35,913 nt of DNA from Alphaproteobacteria bacterium (GTDB lineage Bacteria; Pseudomonadota; Alphaproteobacteria; Micropepsales; Micropepsaceae), in assembly GCA_018971835.1 (NCBI GenBank), contig JAGWZW010000033.1, forward strand, positions 1 through 35,913, read 5' to 3'. The translations under genes were made by a program, and so were the position numbers. This document shows positions 35,564-35,913 of this stretch, one piece after another (positions within the stretch are counted from its first letter, which is position 1; the number at the start of each line of letters is the position of its first letter). Below the pieces are notes generated by a model, which was not told the origin of the DNA, did not search any database, and saw nothing but the letters and a program-made list of their open reading frames with translations.

Positions 35564-35913
35564 CCGTAAAGCTTCGCCAGCACCGGCGCCGGCACGCGCA
35601 GGGCATAAAGCAGCAGGATCGACAGATTGCGCAGCGAGCGGCGCAGATAGCCCTCATTGCGGAAGCGCTCGGCGCTGGTCACCGCACGGGCGCGCAAGCG
35701 CGTCAGCCGCAGCCGTCCGATGCGGCGGATGATGTCCACATCCTCCATCAGCGGCAGCGGGCGGTAGCCGCCGATCTGCTGATAGAGCCGCCTGGGCATG
35801 AGCAGGCCCTGGTCGCCGTAAGGCAGGCCGAACACCAGACAGCGCAGCATCACGAGAAACTCCAGCAGGCGCGCGCCGAAGCCGAAATCGTCCAGCGCGA
35901 AGCGGAAGGCCGC
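35560..35913 (-). CDS. TIGR04283-type glycosyltransferase (5' part outside the window)
   Basis: The C-terminal 117 residues of a family-2 glycosyltransferase, open to the right edge. FRFALDDFGFGARLLEFLV, LPYGDQGLLMPRRLYQQIGG and PLMEDVDIIRRIGRLR match the TIGR04283 family, where ED of the MED motif is the expected catalytic region. The C-terminus carries a hydrophobic stretch (LSILLLYALRVPAPVLA). It is translationally coupled to the TIGR04282 gene, a pairing common in other genomes. The start lies beyond position 35913. Confidence 0.85.
   Translation of the reverse strand, partial: AAFRFALDDFGFGARLLEFLVMLRCLVFGLPYGDQGLLMPRRLYQQIGGYRPLPLMEDVDIIRRIGRLRLTRLRARAVTSAERFRNEGYLRRSLRNLSILLLYALRVPAPVLAKLYG

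Overview
The window is a 35.9 kb piece of a high-GC chromosome, almost fully coding. Alphaproteobacterial ancestry is indicated by an FeS-less family-4-like uracil-DNA glycosylase, a PleC/DivJ-type HisKA domain, an ispB / DUF2007 / tRNA-methyltransferase / glyQS neighbourhood, and a nadABC operon preceded by NadQ-type operators with a Nudix-winged-helix regulator close by. I cannot name the genus; a Rhizomicrobium/Micropepsaceae-like organism is only a guess. I saw no rRNA, tRNA, CRISPR array, insertion sequence or prophage.

Layout. 1-335 holds no convincing gene. 336-3587 (minus): HXXEE membrane protein, queE-queC (7-deazaguanine synthesis) and an orphan PAS histidine kinase. 3751-5802 (plus): long-type KAS III and a TauE/SafE permease. 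5805-9340 (minus): tandem universal stress protein with an FNR/FixK-type box, a pair of inverted extragenic palindromes, and a Lon-like protease. 9502-12975 (plus): HD hydrolase, small tyrosine phosphatase, NadQ-like regulator, secreted two-PDZ protein. 12986-14197 (minus): M20 amidohydrolase. 14304-17927 (plus): two operators, a leader hairpin and nadA-nadB-nadC. 18097-21585 (minus): SleB-type cell-wall hydrolase and pyruvate phosphate dikinase. 21732-22016 (plus): DUF4242. 22013-26198 (minus): DUF2007, N6-adenine methyltransferase, glyQ, glyS. 26328-27344 (plus): polyprenyl diphosphate synthase. 27341-31602 (minus): ETF-ubiquinone oxidoreductase, TPR lipoprotein, ispE. 31712-34982 (plus): uracil-DNA glycosylase, lytic transglycosylase, moaB. 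34913-35913 (minus): two TIGR0428x glycosyltransferases, the second cut by the window edge.

How the genes work together. NadA, NadB and NadC make nicotinate mononucleotide from aspartate. The duplicated 19-bp operator in front of nadA and the degenerate-Nudix regulator 2.8 kb upstream make a plausible complete NAD circuit. IspE (isoprenoid precursor) and IspB (quinone side chain) sit tail to tail, next to ETF-QO, which reduces that quinone. Most other neighbours are housekeeping.

The least ordinary signals are: a multi-hairpin palindromic element carried in frame inside the uracil-DNA glycosylase gene; a roughly 360-bp low-GC block inside an over-long glyS; the two helically phased nadA operators with a hairpin between them; the FNR-type site on the usp promoter; and a 10-13 bp word (core GTGTACGGAT) repeated in one orientation. 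I found no clear candidate for a wholly new multi-gene system.
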